A stretch of 64,000 bases of DNA from Pseudomonas frederiksbergensis (GCF_003732665.1 NZ_MOBP01000003.1:62001-126000), one strand, 5' to 3'; counted from the stretch's first letter, positions 1-11,443 are shown. The notes: generated by a model from the letters alone, not told the origin. A program made the numbers and translations.

Positions 1-719
1 GGGGCTTCTACGACGTGTTGTTCAGCCACACCAACAACGATCTGGCGCTCAAACTCGACGACAAACGCGCCTTCAGCTTCTCCCGCAAATACGGCAGCTA
101 CGTGATGGAGAACGTGCTGTTCAAGATCAGCTTCCCCGCCGAATTCCACGCGCAGACCGCTTGCGAGGCCGCTGTCACCTTGCACCCGCAGGTTCGCAAT
201 CGCCTGCACGAAATCGACAAGATCGTCATCACCACTCACGAGTCGGCGATCCGCATCATTTCCAAAGTCGGTCCGCTGGCCAATGCCGCCGACCGCGATC
301 ACTGCATCCAGTACATGACCGCCGTGCCCCTGGCCTTCGGCAATCTGGTGGCCGAGCAGTACGAAGACGACTTCCACGCTGCGCACCCGATCATCGACGT
401 ACTGCGGGAGAAAATGGTCATCGTCGAAGAACCGCGTTTCACCCGCGAATACCTGGAAGCCGACAAGCGCTCCATCGCCAATGCGATCCAGGTGTTTTTG
501 AAGGACGGCTCCAGCACCGAGAACGTGGTGGTCGAGTACCCGATTGGCCATCGTCGTCGCCGTGCCGATGGCATTCCGTTGCTGGAAGACAAGTTCAAGG
601 CCAACCTGGCGACGCGTTTCACGGGGCAGCGCAGTGCCGAGATTTTTGCGTTGTGCAAGGATCAGGCGGCGCTGGAAGCCACCCCGGTCAATCGCTTCGT
701 CGACCTCTTTGTGATCTGA
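1..719 (+). CDS. prpD: 2-methylcitrate dehydratase, C-terminal part
   Basis: The frame is open from the left edge (first full codon at base 3) to TGA at 717-719, so this is the last ~238 residues of a longer protein. The sequence matches the PrpD/MmgE family C-terminal half, which dehydrates 2-methylcitrate in the methylcitrate cycle that oxidises propionyl-CoA in the cytoplasm. Family PrpD proteins are about 490 residues, so roughly half is missing to the left, where prpR/prpB/prpC/acnD/prpF would be expected. A long hairpin repeat starts 9 bases after the stop and may act as its terminator. The assignment is by family resemblance of this C-terminal half. Confidence 0.85.
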   Translation, partial: GFYDVLFSHTNNDLALKLDDKRAFSFSRKYGSYVMENVLFKISFPAEFHAQTACEAAVTLHPQVRNRLHEIDKIVITTHESAIRIISKVGPLANAADRDHCIQYMTAVPLAFGNLVAEQYEDDFHAAHPIIDVLREKMVIVEEPRFTREYLEADKRSIANAIQVFLKDGSSTENVVVEYPIGHRRRRADGIPLLEDKFKANLATRFTGQRSAEIFALCKDQAALEATPVNRFVDLFVI

Positions 720-727
720 CGCAAATC

Positions 728-799
728 CTTGTAGGAGCCAGGCTTGCCGGCGAAGGCGTATTTGAAGACGCCTTCGCCGGCAAGCCTGGCTCCTACAAG
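728..799. repeat. REP-like inverted repeat, GTAGGAGC type
   Basis: Near-perfect palindrome: each arm reads TTGTAGGAGCCAGGCTTGCC outward to a short AT-rich loop. It lies between the convergent prpD and DMT transporter genes and contains the TAG stop codon of the latter (793-795). Related copies are at 6742-6812 and 27044-27112. Confidence 0.9.
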
Positions 800-1743
800 G
801 GCGGTCGGCGTCTGGACCGCAGCCATTTCTCCACAGGCAATTTGGTAATAGCAAACCCCGCCAACAACACCGCCGAATACCCCATCAACTCCCGCGACAG
901 GCTCTGCCCCTCGTACCACGCGCCAATCACCACCGCGAACACCGGAAAAATAATGAACACGAACGACAAAATGATCGGGCTCAAGCGCTTGAGCAGCAAA
1001 AAGTAAACGATAAACCCACCCACCGACGCCACCAGGCCCAAGTAGAACAGGGCACCCCACGAGCGCGTGGTGATGTCGCCGAACACCGGCGCCTCAAAAC
1101 CCAACCCCGCGACAAACAGCATCAAACCCGCGAGGCCGATGGGCAGTGTGTTGTAGGTAATCACGCTGATCGCGCTGCCTTGCTTCTTGGTGATCACGTA
1201 ACACAACGCATGCATCAACGCCGCCGCCAGGATCGCCAATACCCCGAAGAACTCGGCATGGTCCAGATGCAGGCCCTGGCTGCGGATGATCATGAACAAA
1301 CTGCCAAAGCCAATGGCGATGCCCACCACCTGCGAGGGGTAGATTTTCTCCCGCAACAACACCGCGGAAAAAATCAGGATGAACACCGGCATGCAACTGA
1401 ACAGCAGCGCCGTCAGCCCCGATGAGACATGCATCTCGCCGTAGTTGAGCAGGTAATACGGCAGGCTGAAATACGACAGCGTGACGAACACGAAAAACCA
1501 GCGACTCTGCCGTGGAAACAGCAGCGGCTCGCGACGCAGCATGGCAAAGCTCAAGAACAGCGGGAAGGCGATCAGGAAGCGCAGCCCGGCGGCGGTCAGG
1601 GGCGGCACGCTTTCCACGGCAATCTTGATGCCGAGCCATGTGGTGCCCCAACTCAGGCAGACGATCAGGAACAGCACACTGGTGACCAGTCCGGCCAGCC
1701 AGGGTTTTCGGGTGTTTGAAGAAATGCTGAGGGCCATGGACAT
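793..1743 (-). CDS. EamA/DMT-family inner-membrane transporter
   Basis: Encodes 316 residues with about ten hydrophobic segments, the usual size and layout of two-repeat EamA (drug/metabolite transporter) exporters. The first segment holds the typical SWGTTWLGIKIAV-type stretch near residues 31-43. Substrate cannot be read from the sequence; relatives export amino acids or metabolites. The gene is divergent from a MocR regulator, a common pairing that suggests control by it. The final codons run into a REP-like repeat, which supplies the TAG stop, so the extreme C-terminus may have been altered by the repeat. The ATG at 1743 precedes the first membrane segment and suits the family length. Confidence 0.8.
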   Translation of the reverse strand: MSMALSISSNTRKPWLAGLVTSVLFLIVCLSWGTTWLGIKIAVESVPPLTAAGLRFLIAFPLFLSFAMLRREPLLFPRQSRWFFVFVTLSYFSLPYYLLNYGEMHVSSGLTALLFSCMPVFILIFSAVLLREKIYPSQVVGIAIGFGSLFMIIRSQGLHLDHAEFFGVLAILAAALMHALCYVITKKQGSAISVITYNTLPIGLAGLMLFVAGLGFEAPVFGDITTRSWGALFYLGLVASVGGFIVYFLLLKRLSPIILSFVFIIFPVFAVVIGAWYEGQSLSRELMGYSAVLLAGFAITKLPVEKWLRSRRRPPL

Positions 1744-1767
1744 GTGCGTGCTCCTTCGTCATCGGAA

Positions 1768-1796
1768 TTGACCTGATCGAGGATTGGGTCTATTCC
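1768..1796 (+). promoter_or_regulatory. sigma70-type promoter for the MocR gene
   Basis: TTGACC at 1768-1773, a 17-base spacer, and TATTCC at 1791-1796. Transcription would start near 1803, upstream of the ATGs at 1829 and 1835, which argues against the upstream TTG at 1784 as the true start. Confidence 0.55.
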
Positions 1797-1828
1797 TGAT
1801 TGAACCTGTTTTCAGCACGCTATTCGGG

Positions 1829-3244
1829 ATGGAAATGACTGTCAAAACAAGTATTGCCACGGTGTCAATCCTGCGAGAAGGCCTGGCCCACGGGCGCGGC
1901 GTGAAGTACAAGCGCCTGGCCGAGGCCCTGGAAAAAAGCATCGGCGAAGGCTTGATAGAGCCCGGCAGCAAATTGCCGCCGCATCGCCTGTTGGCGGACA
2001 GCCTGGGCGTGACCATCGGCACCATCAGTCGTGCTTATGGCGAGTTGGAGCGGATAGGGCTGGTGGTGGCTCGTGTTGGAGATGGCACCTATGTGCGTCA
2101 GCGCGGGATGGAACGGACGCGGGATGTTGGCTTTCGCAATGTCAGCGAAGAGCCGCAGCCTTTCTTCGACATGAGTCGGAATCAGCCGATTCCGGGGCAG
2201 GAAGCCGCGTTTCTCAGTCAGAGCCTGCACACCCTGGCCAGCGACCCGCAAACCTTACAATCGCTCAGCGGCTATACCGCCGACAGCGGATTAGAGCGCC
2301 ACCGGGAGGCCGGTGCCCACTGGCTGCGGCACCAGGCCTTCGTGCCGAGCGCCGAACAGGTGATTTGCGTGAATGGCGGCCAGCACGGCTTGCTCTGCGT
2401 GTTGATGGCGCTGCTAAAGCCCGGTGACACGCTAGTAACCGAGCACTTGACCTACCCGGGACTGATCAGCGTCGCACGCATGCTGGGGATAAAACTGATC
2501 GGTGTCGGCATGGATGACGAAGGACTGTTGCCCGAAGCGCTGTCGGACATTTGCCAACATCACCGGGTATCGGCGGTTTACTGCACGCCGACCATCCAGA
2601 ATCCTACGGCGGCGGTGATGTCGGTGCTAAGGCGCGAAGCGATTGCCGAGGTCTGTCGCCAGCACAACCTGTTGATCATCGAAGACGAAGCCCACGCCGT
2701 ATTGGCGCAACAACGGCCCTTGCCCCTGAGCCACTTTGCCCCGGAGCGCTCGGTGCTGATCGGCAGCCTGAGCAAGGCAGTTTCGGCCGGTTTGCGCGCC
2801 GGTTATCTGCACGCACCACAACCGTTGATCGGACGCTTGAGCGCGGCGGTGCGCGGCACCTGCTGGATGGCCAGTCCGTTGTCGCTGGAACTGGCGACAA
2901 CGTGGATCGAAAACGGTATTGCCGAACGGTTGCTGGGGCAGCAAATCGCCGAAATCAGCCGCCGCAAGCGGTTGGTCAGCGAGGTGTTAAAAGAGGTCAG
3001 CTACAAGACCCATCCCGATAGCCCACACTTCTGGCTCGAAGTGCCAGAGCCGTGGCGGGCTTCGCAGGTTGCGGCGGAGCTGAAGGAAAATAATTATCTG
3101 GTGGCGACTGCCGAGGCGTTTGCGGTGGGGCATGCGGCGGTGCCGCAGTTTATTCGGGCGAGTGTGTGTAATTCGGCGGGGGATGATCGGTTGTTGCTGG
3201 GCGGGTTTGAGGCGCTGGCGAGGGCATTGAGGGAGACCGTGTAA
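1829..3244 (+). CDS. MocR-type GntR/aminotransferase-fold regulator
   Basis: About 471 residues. An N-terminal GntR winged helix-turn-helix (roughly residues 20-95, with the LADSLGVTIGTISRAYGELE recognition region) is followed by a fold-type I aminotransferase domain. The PLP lysine is recognisable in the SLSKAVSAGLRAGY segment and the cofactor aspartate in IIEDEAHA. MocR regulators use PLP and an amine ligand to control neighbouring genes; the divergent DMT transporter is the obvious target. In-frame ATGs at 1829 and 1835 both fit the promoter; I chose the first. Effector unknown. Confidence 0.85.
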   Translation: MEMTVKTSIATVSILREGLAHGRGVKYKRLAEALEKSIGEGLIEPGSKLPPHRLLADSLGVTIGTISRAYGELERIGLVVARVGDGTYVRQRGMERTRDVGFRNVSEEPQPFFDMSRNQPIPGQEAAFLSQSLHTLASDPQTLQSLSGYTADSGLERHREAGAHWLRHQAFVPSAEQVICVNGGQHGLLCVLMALLKPGDTLVTEHLTYPGLISVARMLGIKLIGVGMDDEGLLPEALSDICQHHRVSAVYCTPTIQNPTAAVMSVLRREAIAEVCRQHNLLIIEDEAHAVLAQQRPLPLSHFAPERSVLIGSLSKAVSAGLRAGYLHAPQPLIGRLSAAVRGTCWMASPLSLELATTWIENGIAERLLGQQIAEISRRKRLVSEVLKEVSYKTHPDSPHFWLEVPEPWRASQVAAELKENNYLVATAEAFAVGHAAVPQFIRASVCNSAGDDRLLLGGFEALARALRETV

Positions 3245-3250
3245 TCGTTC

Positions 3251-3325
3251 TTCGCGAGCAAGCCCGCTCCCACAGGGGATTTGTGCACGACACAGATCCA
3301 ATGTGGGAGCGGGCTTGCTCGCGAA
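3251..3325. repeat. REP pair (inverted), class A
   Basis: Two inverted copies of TGTGGGAGCGGGCTTGCTCG-type REP flank a 27-base spacer, between the convergent MocR and ppsR genes. Confidence 0.9.
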
Positions 3326-3349
3326 GGCTATCTAACAGGCGCTAAAACG

Positions 3350-4168
3350 CTACTTGAACCGCCGCTCAACCCCTTTCTCCACCAGAATCTTCGCCGATAT
3401 CTCTTCCACCGAAAAATGCGTGGAGTTGATGTGCGGGATGTTCTCCCGGCGAAACAGATTCTCCACCTCGCGCACTTCAAACTCGCACTGGGCGTAGCTC
3501 GAATAGCGGCTGTTGGGCTTGCGTTCGTTGCGGATCGCGGTGAGGCGGTCCGGGTCGATGGTCAGGCCGAACAGCTTGTGCTGGTGGGCGCGCAGGGCGG
3601 CGGGCAGGGTCAGGCGTTCCATGTCGTCTTCGGTCAGCGGGTAGTTGGCCGCGCGGATGCCGAATTGCATCGCCATGTACAGGCACGTCGGGGTCTTGCC
3701 GCAACGGGACACGCCCACCAGGATCAGGTCGGCCTTGTCGTAATAGTGCGTGCGGGCGCCGTCGTCGTTGTCGAGGGCGAAGTTCACCGCCTCGATCCGC
3801 TCCATGTAATTGGTGTTGCTGCCAATGGAATGGGACTTGCCGACGGTGTAGGAAGAATGCTCGGTCAGTTCCTGTTCAAGCGGCGCCAGGAAAGTCGAGA
3901 AAATGTCGATCATGAAACCATTGGACGTTGCGAGGATCTCACGAATGTCCTGATTGACGATGGTGTCGAAGATGATCGGCCGAAAGCCGTCGGTTTCGGC
4001 GGCCTTGTTGATTTGTTGTACCATGGCCCGCGCTTTATCGACGTTGTCGATGTACGGCCGCGTGAATTTGCTGAAGGTAATGTTTTCGAACTGCGCCAAG
4101 AGGCTCTGACCCAGGGTTTCGGCTGTGATGCCGGTGCCATCGGAGATAAAGAAAGCAGATCGTTTCAT
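3350..4168 (-). CDS. ppsR: PEP synthase kinase/pyrophosphorylase
   Basis: 272 residues when started at the ATG at 4168 ([20 protein letters not shown]), the usual length of the PSRP/DUF299 family. The P-loop-like [15 protein letters not shown] near residues 150-165 is the family nucleotide-binding signature. The enzyme uses ADP to phosphorylate PEP synthase on a threonine beside its catalytic histidine, switching it off, and reverses this with phosphate. It is divergent from ppsA, its substrate, across 174 bases. An upstream in-frame start is possible but would extend past the conserved N-terminus, so it was rejected. Confidence 0.95.
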   Translation of the reverse strand: MKRSAFFISDGTGITAETLGQSLLAQFENITFSKFTRPYIDNVDKARAMVQQINKAAETDGFRPIIFDTIVNQDIREILATSNGFMIDIFSTFLAPLEQELTEHSSYTVGKSHSIGSNTNYMERIEAVNFALDNDDGARTHYYDKADLILVGVSRCGKTPTCLYMAMQFGIRAANYPLTEDDMERLTLPAALRAHQHKLFGLTIDPDRLTAIRNERKPNSRYSSYAQCEFEVREVENLFRRENIPHINSTHFSVEEISAKILVEKGVERRFK

Positions 4169-4342
4169 TTGCACCTTGGGCCTTAAGCTAGTGAAGATTC
4201 TTGGATATGATAGGTGCGATTTGCTGGCCACCAGTGGTCCGCATTCTCACTTATTTTCCAGGTCCAGGCCATACAGTCGGCAAAGGCTCCCCCGAGCCGC
4301 CGGCTTCTGAGCTTTTCCAACACAGTTAGTGGAGAGATCACC

Positions 4343-6718
<2,376 letters not shown>

Positions 6719-6741
6719 TGGTGTGTGAACGGACCTGCTCC

Positions 6742-6812
6742 CTGTAGGAGCAAGGCTTGCCCGCGATGGCATCTTCAAAATCGCCATCGCCAGCAAGCTG
6801 TGCTCCTACAAG
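6742..6812. repeat. REP-like inverted repeat, GTAGGAGC type
   Basis: Imperfect palindrome with outer arms CTGTAGGAGCAAGGCTTGCC and its inverse; second family member after 728-799. It lies just after ppsA. Confidence 0.8.
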
Positions 6813-6838
6813 GGGTAGCCGTTTTTGAGATTGAAGTA

Positions 6839-6869
6839 GGGCGGGCTCCTCTGGACGCCGCCCTTTTTT
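6839..6869 (+). terminator. Intrinsic terminator after ppsA
   Basis: GGGCGG pairs with CCGCCC around a GC-mixed loop and is followed by TTTTTT. It ends just before the hydrolase start. Confidence 0.7.
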
Positions 6870-6882
6870 GTGCAAGAGCATT

Positions 6883-7872
6883 ATGCAAAGCAGCAGCAAC
6901 CTATTTCCTGTCGCCCTGATCAGCGCCGAGCGGCGCGGCGATCTGAGCGAAGACGTGTATCGATTGAAACCCGGCAACAGCCCTGACTATACCGTCGAGC
7001 TGGCGGTGACACGCCTGGGCATGGCCGATGGCGCCCAAACCCGTGGCGTTCCGGTGATCTTGCTGCACGGCAGTTTTTCCAACCGGCGGTTCTGGTTTTC
7101 CCCCAAAGGCCTGGGCCTGGGCGCCTACCTGACGCGCCTGGGATTCGATGTGTGGATCCCGGAGATGCGCGGTCACGGCTTGTCCCAACGCAATCAGGAC
7201 TACCGCAAGAACCGCGTCTCGGACTACGCCCGTTACGATCTGCCGGCCATTGGTGCATTCGTGCGCGAGCAAAGTGGCCAGGTGCCGCACTGGATCGGTC
7301 ACTCCCTGGGCGGTATCACCCTGGCGGCCGCGTTGGGTGGCCAGTACATCGGCGAGCCGGTGGTGGCCTCGGCGGCGTTTTTCGGTACGCAGGTCAGCCG
7401 CACCTACTGGCCACTGAAGATTCCGCCGGTGGAGTGGAGCGGGCGCTTCATTCTCAAGCGCTTTGCCCAATTGTCGGGTTCACGGCTCAAGCGCGGTCCG
7501 GAGGACGAGCCGATTGGCCTGGCCCTGGAAAGCATGCGCTGGTACGGACTGTTCGGGCGTTTTGGTGATGCCGACAAGGACTGGTGGGCCGGTCTGGCCG
7601 AGGTGCAACTGCCGGTATTGGCGGTCAGTGCAGCGGGGGATCACCAGGATCCGGCCTGGGCTTGCCAGAAACTGTTCGATCAGCTCGGTTCCGAGCACAA
7701 GCAGTTCATCAATCTTGGACGCGAGCAGGGCTTTGCCGATAATTTCGGTCATGTTGAAATGCTGGTGAGCAAAGCCGCACAGGTCGAAGTCTGGCCGTTG
7801 GTGGCGCGCTGGCTGGCGGATCAGCAGGCGCCGTTACTCGGCGAAAAGCCGGATCTGGCCACGGCAGTCTGA
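6883..7872 (+). CDS. alpha/beta hydrolase
   Basis: 329 residues. The oxyanion strand VILLHGSFSNRRFW (about residues 63-76) and nucleophile elbow GHSLGG (about residue 142) define an alpha/beta-hydrolase; a late GHVEML-type histidine near the C-terminus can complete the triad. The substrate is unknown; members at this position beside ppsA and rraA in pseudomonads are annotated as esterases. No signal peptide is apparent, so it is probably cytoplasmic. A TTG at 6868 is also in frame but lies in the terminator; ATG 6883 is preferred. Confidence 0.8.
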   Translation: MQSSSNLFPVALISAERRGDLSEDVYRLKPGNSPDYTVELAVTRLGMADGAQTRGVPVILLHGSFSNRRFWFSPKGLGLGAYLTRLGFDVWIPEMRGHGLSQRNQDYRKNRVSDYARYDLPAIGAFVREQSGQVPHWIGHSLGGITLAAALGGQYIGEPVVASAAFFGTQVSRTYWPLKIPPVEWSGRFILKRFAQLSGSRLKRGPEDEPIGLALESMRWYGLFGRFGDADKDWWAGLAEVQLPVLAVSAAGDHQDPAWACQKLFDQLGSEHKQFINLGREQGFADNFGHVEMLVSKAAQVEVWPLVARWLADQQAPLLGEKPDLATAV

Positions 7873-7993
7873 AGGCAATGCTCTAACAAGGGCATTTCGC
7901 TCAAGTCGGCTTGCGGCTAAGATATGACGCATTGAGCTTTTCTGGTCACTTTGCGACATCCTCGATTGTCTTCCTCTTTACAGGAGTTTCTCG

Positions 7994-8485
7994 ATGAACC
8001 ATTACCTTACGCCTGACCTGTGCGACGCCTACCCGGAGCTGGTACAGGTGCTGGAGCCGATGTTCAGCAATTTTGGCGGCCGTGATTCCTTCGGCGGCGA
8101 AATCGTGACCATCAAATGTTTCGAAGACAACTCGCTGGTCAAAGAGCAAGTCGAGCTCAAGGGTGACGGCAAGGTGCTGGTGGTCGACGGTGGCGGTTCC
8201 CTGCGTCGTGCGTTGCTGGGCGACATGCTGGCCGAGAAAGCCGCCAGGAACGGCTGGGAAGGGCTGGTGATCTACGGTTGCATCCGCGACGTCGACGTCA
8301 TCGCGCAAACCGACCTGGGGGTCCAGGCACTGGCCAGTCATCCGATGAAAACCGACAAGCGTGGTATCGGTGACCTCAACGTCGCCGTGACCTTCGCCGG
8401 CGTGACGTTCCACCCGGGGCATTACATCTATGCGGACAATAACGGCGTGATCATCTCGCCAAGCCCGCTGAAGATGCCTGAATAA
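7994..8485 (+). CDS. rraA: RNase E activity regulator
   Basis: 163 residues, full length for RraA, with a strong AGGAG ribosome site 8 bases before the ATG. RraA trimers bind RNase E and its scaffold region and slow mRNA decay; some relatives with this fold are aldolases, and older annotations call it a menaquinone methyltransferase. The conserved [20 protein letters not shown] and following GCIRDV stretches are present. It lies just upstream of cmaX with a 39-base gap, so read-through into that operon is possible. Confidence 0.93.
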   Translation: MNHYLTPDLCDAYPELVQVLEPMFSNFGGRDSFGGEIVTIKCFEDNSLVKEQVELKGDGKVLVVDGGGSLRRALLGDMLAEKAARNGWEGLVIYGCIRDVDVIAQTDLGVQALASHPMKTDKRGIGDLNVAVTFAGVTFHPGHYIYADNNGVIISPSPLKMPE

Positions 8486-8524
8486 AGCATCGATGCGAAT
8501 TTTTGTGGTAACCATGGGGTGAGG

Positions 8525-9520
8525 ATGTTCGAGGAAGAAAACGCGCAGTGGGGGCTGGTGCATGCCCTGGTGCTGGACGGTAAAGGCGGTGCGCGTTCGA
8601 TAGCCCGGACTGATCTCGACGACTTGCAGCTGCAGGCCCATGAAAGCCTGTGGCTGCATTGGGATCGCAGTCACCCGCAAACCCAGACCTGGCTGCGTAA
8701 ATCCAGCGGTCTGAGCGAATTCAGCTGCGACCTGCTGCTCGAAGAAAACACCCGTCCGCGACTTTTACAGCTTTCCGACAGCGAACTGCTGCTATTTTTG
8801 CGTGGGGTGAACCTGAACCCGGGTGCAGAGCCGGAAGACATGGTTTCGGTGCGCATCTTCGCGTCCGCCCCTCGGGTGATCTCCCTGCGTTTGCGTCCAT
8901 TACGCGCCACCGATGAATTGCTGGTGCAGCTCGCGGAAGGCAAGGGGCCGAAAACCGCGTCCGAACTCATCCTTTATATGGCCCAGTACCTCACCAACAA
9001 GGTGCAGGATCTGGTCACTTGCCTCTCGGAAGTGGTCGATGAGGAAGAAGAAAAACTGGATGCCGACGAACGGTATACACCCGAGCATGGTTCCATTTTG
9101 CAGATCCGCCGCAGGGCGGCCGGGCTGAAACGTTTCCTGGCCCCGCAACGGGATATTTTCGGACAACTGACGCGGATAAAACTGCCGTGGTTTGTCGAAG
9201 ACGACGGTGATTACTGGAACGAATTGAACAACAGCCTGACCCGTTATCTCGAGGAGCTGGAATTGACCCGGGAGCGGGTGGGGTTGGTCCTGGAGGCTGA
9301 AGACCGGCGTTTGAGCGTGCGCATGAACCGCACGATGTACCGCTTCGGGATCATCACCGGGATCTTTTTGCCGATGAGTTTTCTCACTGGTCTTTTGGGG
9401 ATCAATGTCGGTGGCATTCCGTTCTCTGCCAGCCCCTACGGCTTCCTGATTGCGTGCCTGATGATGGTCTCGGTGGCGCTCGGCCAGTGGTGGTTATTCC
9501 GACGTTTGCGCTGGGTGTGA
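8525..9520 (+). CDS. cmaX: CorA/ZntB-family metal transporter
   Basis: 331 residues: a large cytoplasmic N-terminal domain, a long helical region, then two C-terminal membrane segments (about 270-325). The pore-loop GMN of classical CorA is replaced by GIN in LLGINVGGIPF, as in ZntB-type members, so the transported ion may be zinc rather than magnesium. Position first in the cmaX-cfrX-cmpX-sigX cluster supports the name used in P. aeruginosa. ATG 8525 with GGGGTGAGG upstream is preferred over GTG 8519. A role in membrane stress with SigX is inference from context. Confidence 0.85.
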   Translation: MFEEENAQWGLVHALVLDGKGGARSIARTDLDDLQLQAHESLWLHWDRSHPQTQTWLRKSSGLSEFSCDLLLEENTRPRLLQLSDSELLLFLRGVNLNPGAEPEDMVSVRIFASAPRVISLRLRPLRATDELLVQLAEGKGPKTASELILYMAQYLTNKVQDLVTCLSEVVDEEEEKLDADERYTPEHGSILQIRRRAAGLKRFLAPQRDIFGQLTRIKLPWFVEDDGDYWNELNNSLTRYLEELELTRERVGLVLEAEDRRLSVRMNRTMYRFGIITGIFLPMSFLTGLLGINVGGIPFSASPYGFLIACLMMVSVALGQWWLFRRLRWV

Positions 9521-9583
9521 TGATGAGCCATGTGACCCGGGCAAAATTGATCGCGTCTTTCACAGACATCACGAGAGGTGCGT

Positions 9584-9832
9584 ATGCACGATCCGTTTGA
9601 ACAGTCTTTGCGTGACATGCTCAAGGCATCTCCGTCCACCCGGGACGACGATGCGTGCCTTGGCCGTGTCCTGAAAACCGCCAACCGCCAGGTCGGCGCC
9701 GGCGATCTGTTCAGCCTGCTGGGCCGCTGGCTGCCCGCGCTGATGATCGCCTTGAACAATGGATCGGCCCACGTCGCGCCGGTCTCCCGCCACCGTAAAC
9801 CTACCGTTCGCACTGCTGATAAGGCTGATTGA
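9584..9832 (+). CDS. cfrX: small protein CfrX (CrfX), unknown function
   Basis: 82 residues, starting at the ATG at 9584 behind GAGAGGT. It corresponds to the short gene between cmaX and cmpX in Pseudomonas, named cfrX or crfX. N-terminal half is acidic and polar; a short hydrophobic stretch (LLGRWLPALMIAL, about residues 45-58) could associate with membrane. No known domain is evident. Its stop is 2 bases before the cmpX ATG, so the two genes are probably translationally coupled and act together. Confidence 0.8.
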   Translation: MHDPFEQSLRDMLKASPSTRDDDACLGRVLKTANRQVGAGDLFSLLGRWLPALMIALNNGSAHVAPVSRHRKPTVRTADKAD

Positions 9833-9834
9833 AT

Positions 9835-10659
9835 ATGGAACTTGATCTCTGGACTCAGAGCCTCGTCACTGCAATGACTGCGTTGTGGACCAAGGTTGCC
9901 AATTTTATTCCGAACCTCTTCGGTGCCCTGGTTGTCCTACTGCTGGGTTTTGTCGTAGCCAAGCTTCTTGACACCCTGTTATCCAAATTGCTCGCCAAAC
10001 TGGGCCTTGATCGCCTGATGGGCGGCACCGGTTTGACCAAGTTGCTGTCCCGTGCCGGGCTTCAGGTGCCTATCTCGACCCTGATCGGCAAGATTGTGTA
10101 TTGGTTTGTTTTGCTGATTTTCCTGGTTTCTGCCGCAGAATCCCTTGGACTTGAGCGAGTTTCAGCTACGCTGGATATGCTTGCGCTGTATTTGCCGAAA
10201 GTATTTGGCGCCGCGCTGGTGTTGTTGGTGGGTGTGTTGCTGGCGCAATTGGCCAATGGGCTGGTGCGCGGGGCGGCAGAGGGTGTAGGGCTGGATTACG
10301 CGTCTGGTCTGGGGCGGATTGCCCAGGGCCTGGTGATTATCATCAGCCTCTCGGTCGCGATCAGTCAGTTGGAGGTCAAGACTGACCTGCTCAACCATGT
10401 GATTGTGATCGTATTGATTACCGTTGGTCTGGCGGTTGCGCTGGCCATGGGGTTGGGAAGCCGGGAAATTGCCGGTCAGATTCTTGCGGGAATCTATGTG
10501 CGTGAGTTGTATCAGGTTGGGCAACAAGTGCGTGTTGGCGAGGTCGAAGGTCAGATCGAAGAGATCGGCACGGTTAAAACCACATTGCTGACCGACGAGG
10601 GTGAGCTAGTCTCTCTCTCCAATCGGATCCTCCTGGAGCAGCATGTGAGTAGCCGCTAA
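9835..10659 (+). CDS. cmpX: mechanosensitive-channel-like membrane protein
   Basis: 274 residues with about five membrane segments in the first 210 residues and a short soluble C-terminal part containing a MscS-like beta region (VGQQVRVGEVEGQIEEIGTV). This is the conserved cytoplasmic membrane protein encoded upstream of sigX. In P. aeruginosa loss of CmpX affects membrane properties and SigX output; exact function is unsettled. It follows cfrX by 2 bases. Between it and sigX lies a strong compound hairpin. Confidence 0.88.
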   Translation: MELDLWTQSLVTAMTALWTKVANFIPNLFGALVVLLLGFVVAKLLDTLLSKLLAKLGLDRLMGGTGLTKLLSRAGLQVPISTLIGKIVYWFVLLIFLVSAAESLGLERVSATLDMLALYLPKVFGAALVLLVGVLLAQLANGLVRGAAEGVGLDYASGLGRIAQGLVIIISLSVAISQLEVKTDLLNHVIVIVLITVGLAVALAMGLGSREIAGQILAGIYVRELYQVGQQVRVGEVEGQIEEIGTVKTTLLTDEGELVSLSNRILLEQHVSSR

Positions 10660-10683
10660 CCCGGCAAACCCTGCTAATGTATG

Positions 10684-10715
10684 CCGCCGCAAAATGCCCT
10701 TAAGGGCTGCGGCGG
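10684..10715 (+). other. Compound hairpin between cmpX and sigX
   Basis: Outer arms CCGCCGC / GCGGCGG enclose an inner GCCC-TTAA-GGGC hairpin. There is no T tract after it, so it is not a standard terminator; it may limit read-through, protect an mRNA end or shape sigX translation. Confidence 0.6.
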
Positions 10716-10745
10716 ACATTGACCTGACTGTCGGCCCGACTTGTT

Positions 10746-11336
10746 TTGAATAAAGCTCAATCGCTCTCCACGCGCTACGACCCCCGCGAGCTCTCTGATG
10801 AGGAGTTGGTCGCGCGCTCGCATACCGAGCTGTTTCACGTAACGCGCGCCTATGAAGAACTGATGCGGCGTTACCAACGAACATTATTTAACGTTTGCGC
10901 ACGATATCTTGGGAACGATCGCGACGCAGACGATGTCTGTCAGGAAGTGATGTTGAAGGTGTTGTACGGCCTGAAGAACTTCGAGGGGAAATCGAAGTTC
11001 AAAACGTGGCTGTACAGCATCACGTACAACGAATGCATCACACAGTATCGGAAGGAACGGCGAAAGCGTCGCTTGATGGACGCTTTGAGTCTGGACCCCC
11101 TCGAGGAAGCGTCTGAAGAAAAGGCGCCGAAGCCCGAGGACAAGGGTGGACTCGATCGCTGGCTGGTGTATGTGAACCCGATTGACCGTGAAATCCTGGT
11201 GCTACGATTTGTCGCAGAGCTGGAATTTCAGGAGATCGCAGACATCATGCACATGGGTTTGAGTGCGACAAAAATGCGTTACAAACGTGCTCTAGATAAA
11301 TTGCGTGAGAAATTTGCAGGCATTGCTGAAACTTAG
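10746..11336 (+). CDS. sigX: ECF sigma factor SigX
   Basis: 196 residues. Region 2 (YLGNDRDADDVCQEVMLKVL, about residues 57-76) and region 4 (ELEFQEIADIMHMGLSATKM) are intact, and the sequence is very close to what I recall of P. aeruginosa SigX. It drives oprF and fatty-acid and envelope genes in response to membrane stress. No anti-sigma gene follows; cmaX-cfrX-cmpX upstream probably supply the sensing. Translation starts at a TTG with no clear ribosome site, suggesting low or controlled synthesis. A downstream ATG would cut into region 2. Confidence 0.95.
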   Translation: MNKAQSLSTRYDPRELSDEELVARSHTELFHVTRAYEELMRRYQRTLFNVCARYLGNDRDADDVCQEVMLKVLYGLKNFEGKSKFKTWLYSITYNECITQYRKERRKRRLMDALSLDPLEEASEEKAPKPEDKGGLDRWLVYVNPIDREILVLRFVAELEFQEIADIMHMGLSATKMRYKRALDKLREKFAGIAET

Positions 11337-11362
11337 TTCAGCGCAAATATCTCTTACGTGTA

Positions 11363-11411
11363 GGCAAGTTCTGATAGACTTGCCGCCGAGTTGTCCCCCG
11401 GTTTGCGGGAC
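11363..11411 (+). other. Two hairpins in the oprF leader
   Basis: GGCAAGT/ACTTGCC (11363-11384, loop of 8) is followed by GTCCC/GGGAC (11393-11411). They lie between sigX and oprF. No T tract follows, so they fit a structured or stabilising 5' leader for the very abundant oprF mRNA better than a terminator. Confidence 0.5.
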
Positions 11412-11443
11412 TGCTTCACAATCACCAGATGGGGATTTAACGG

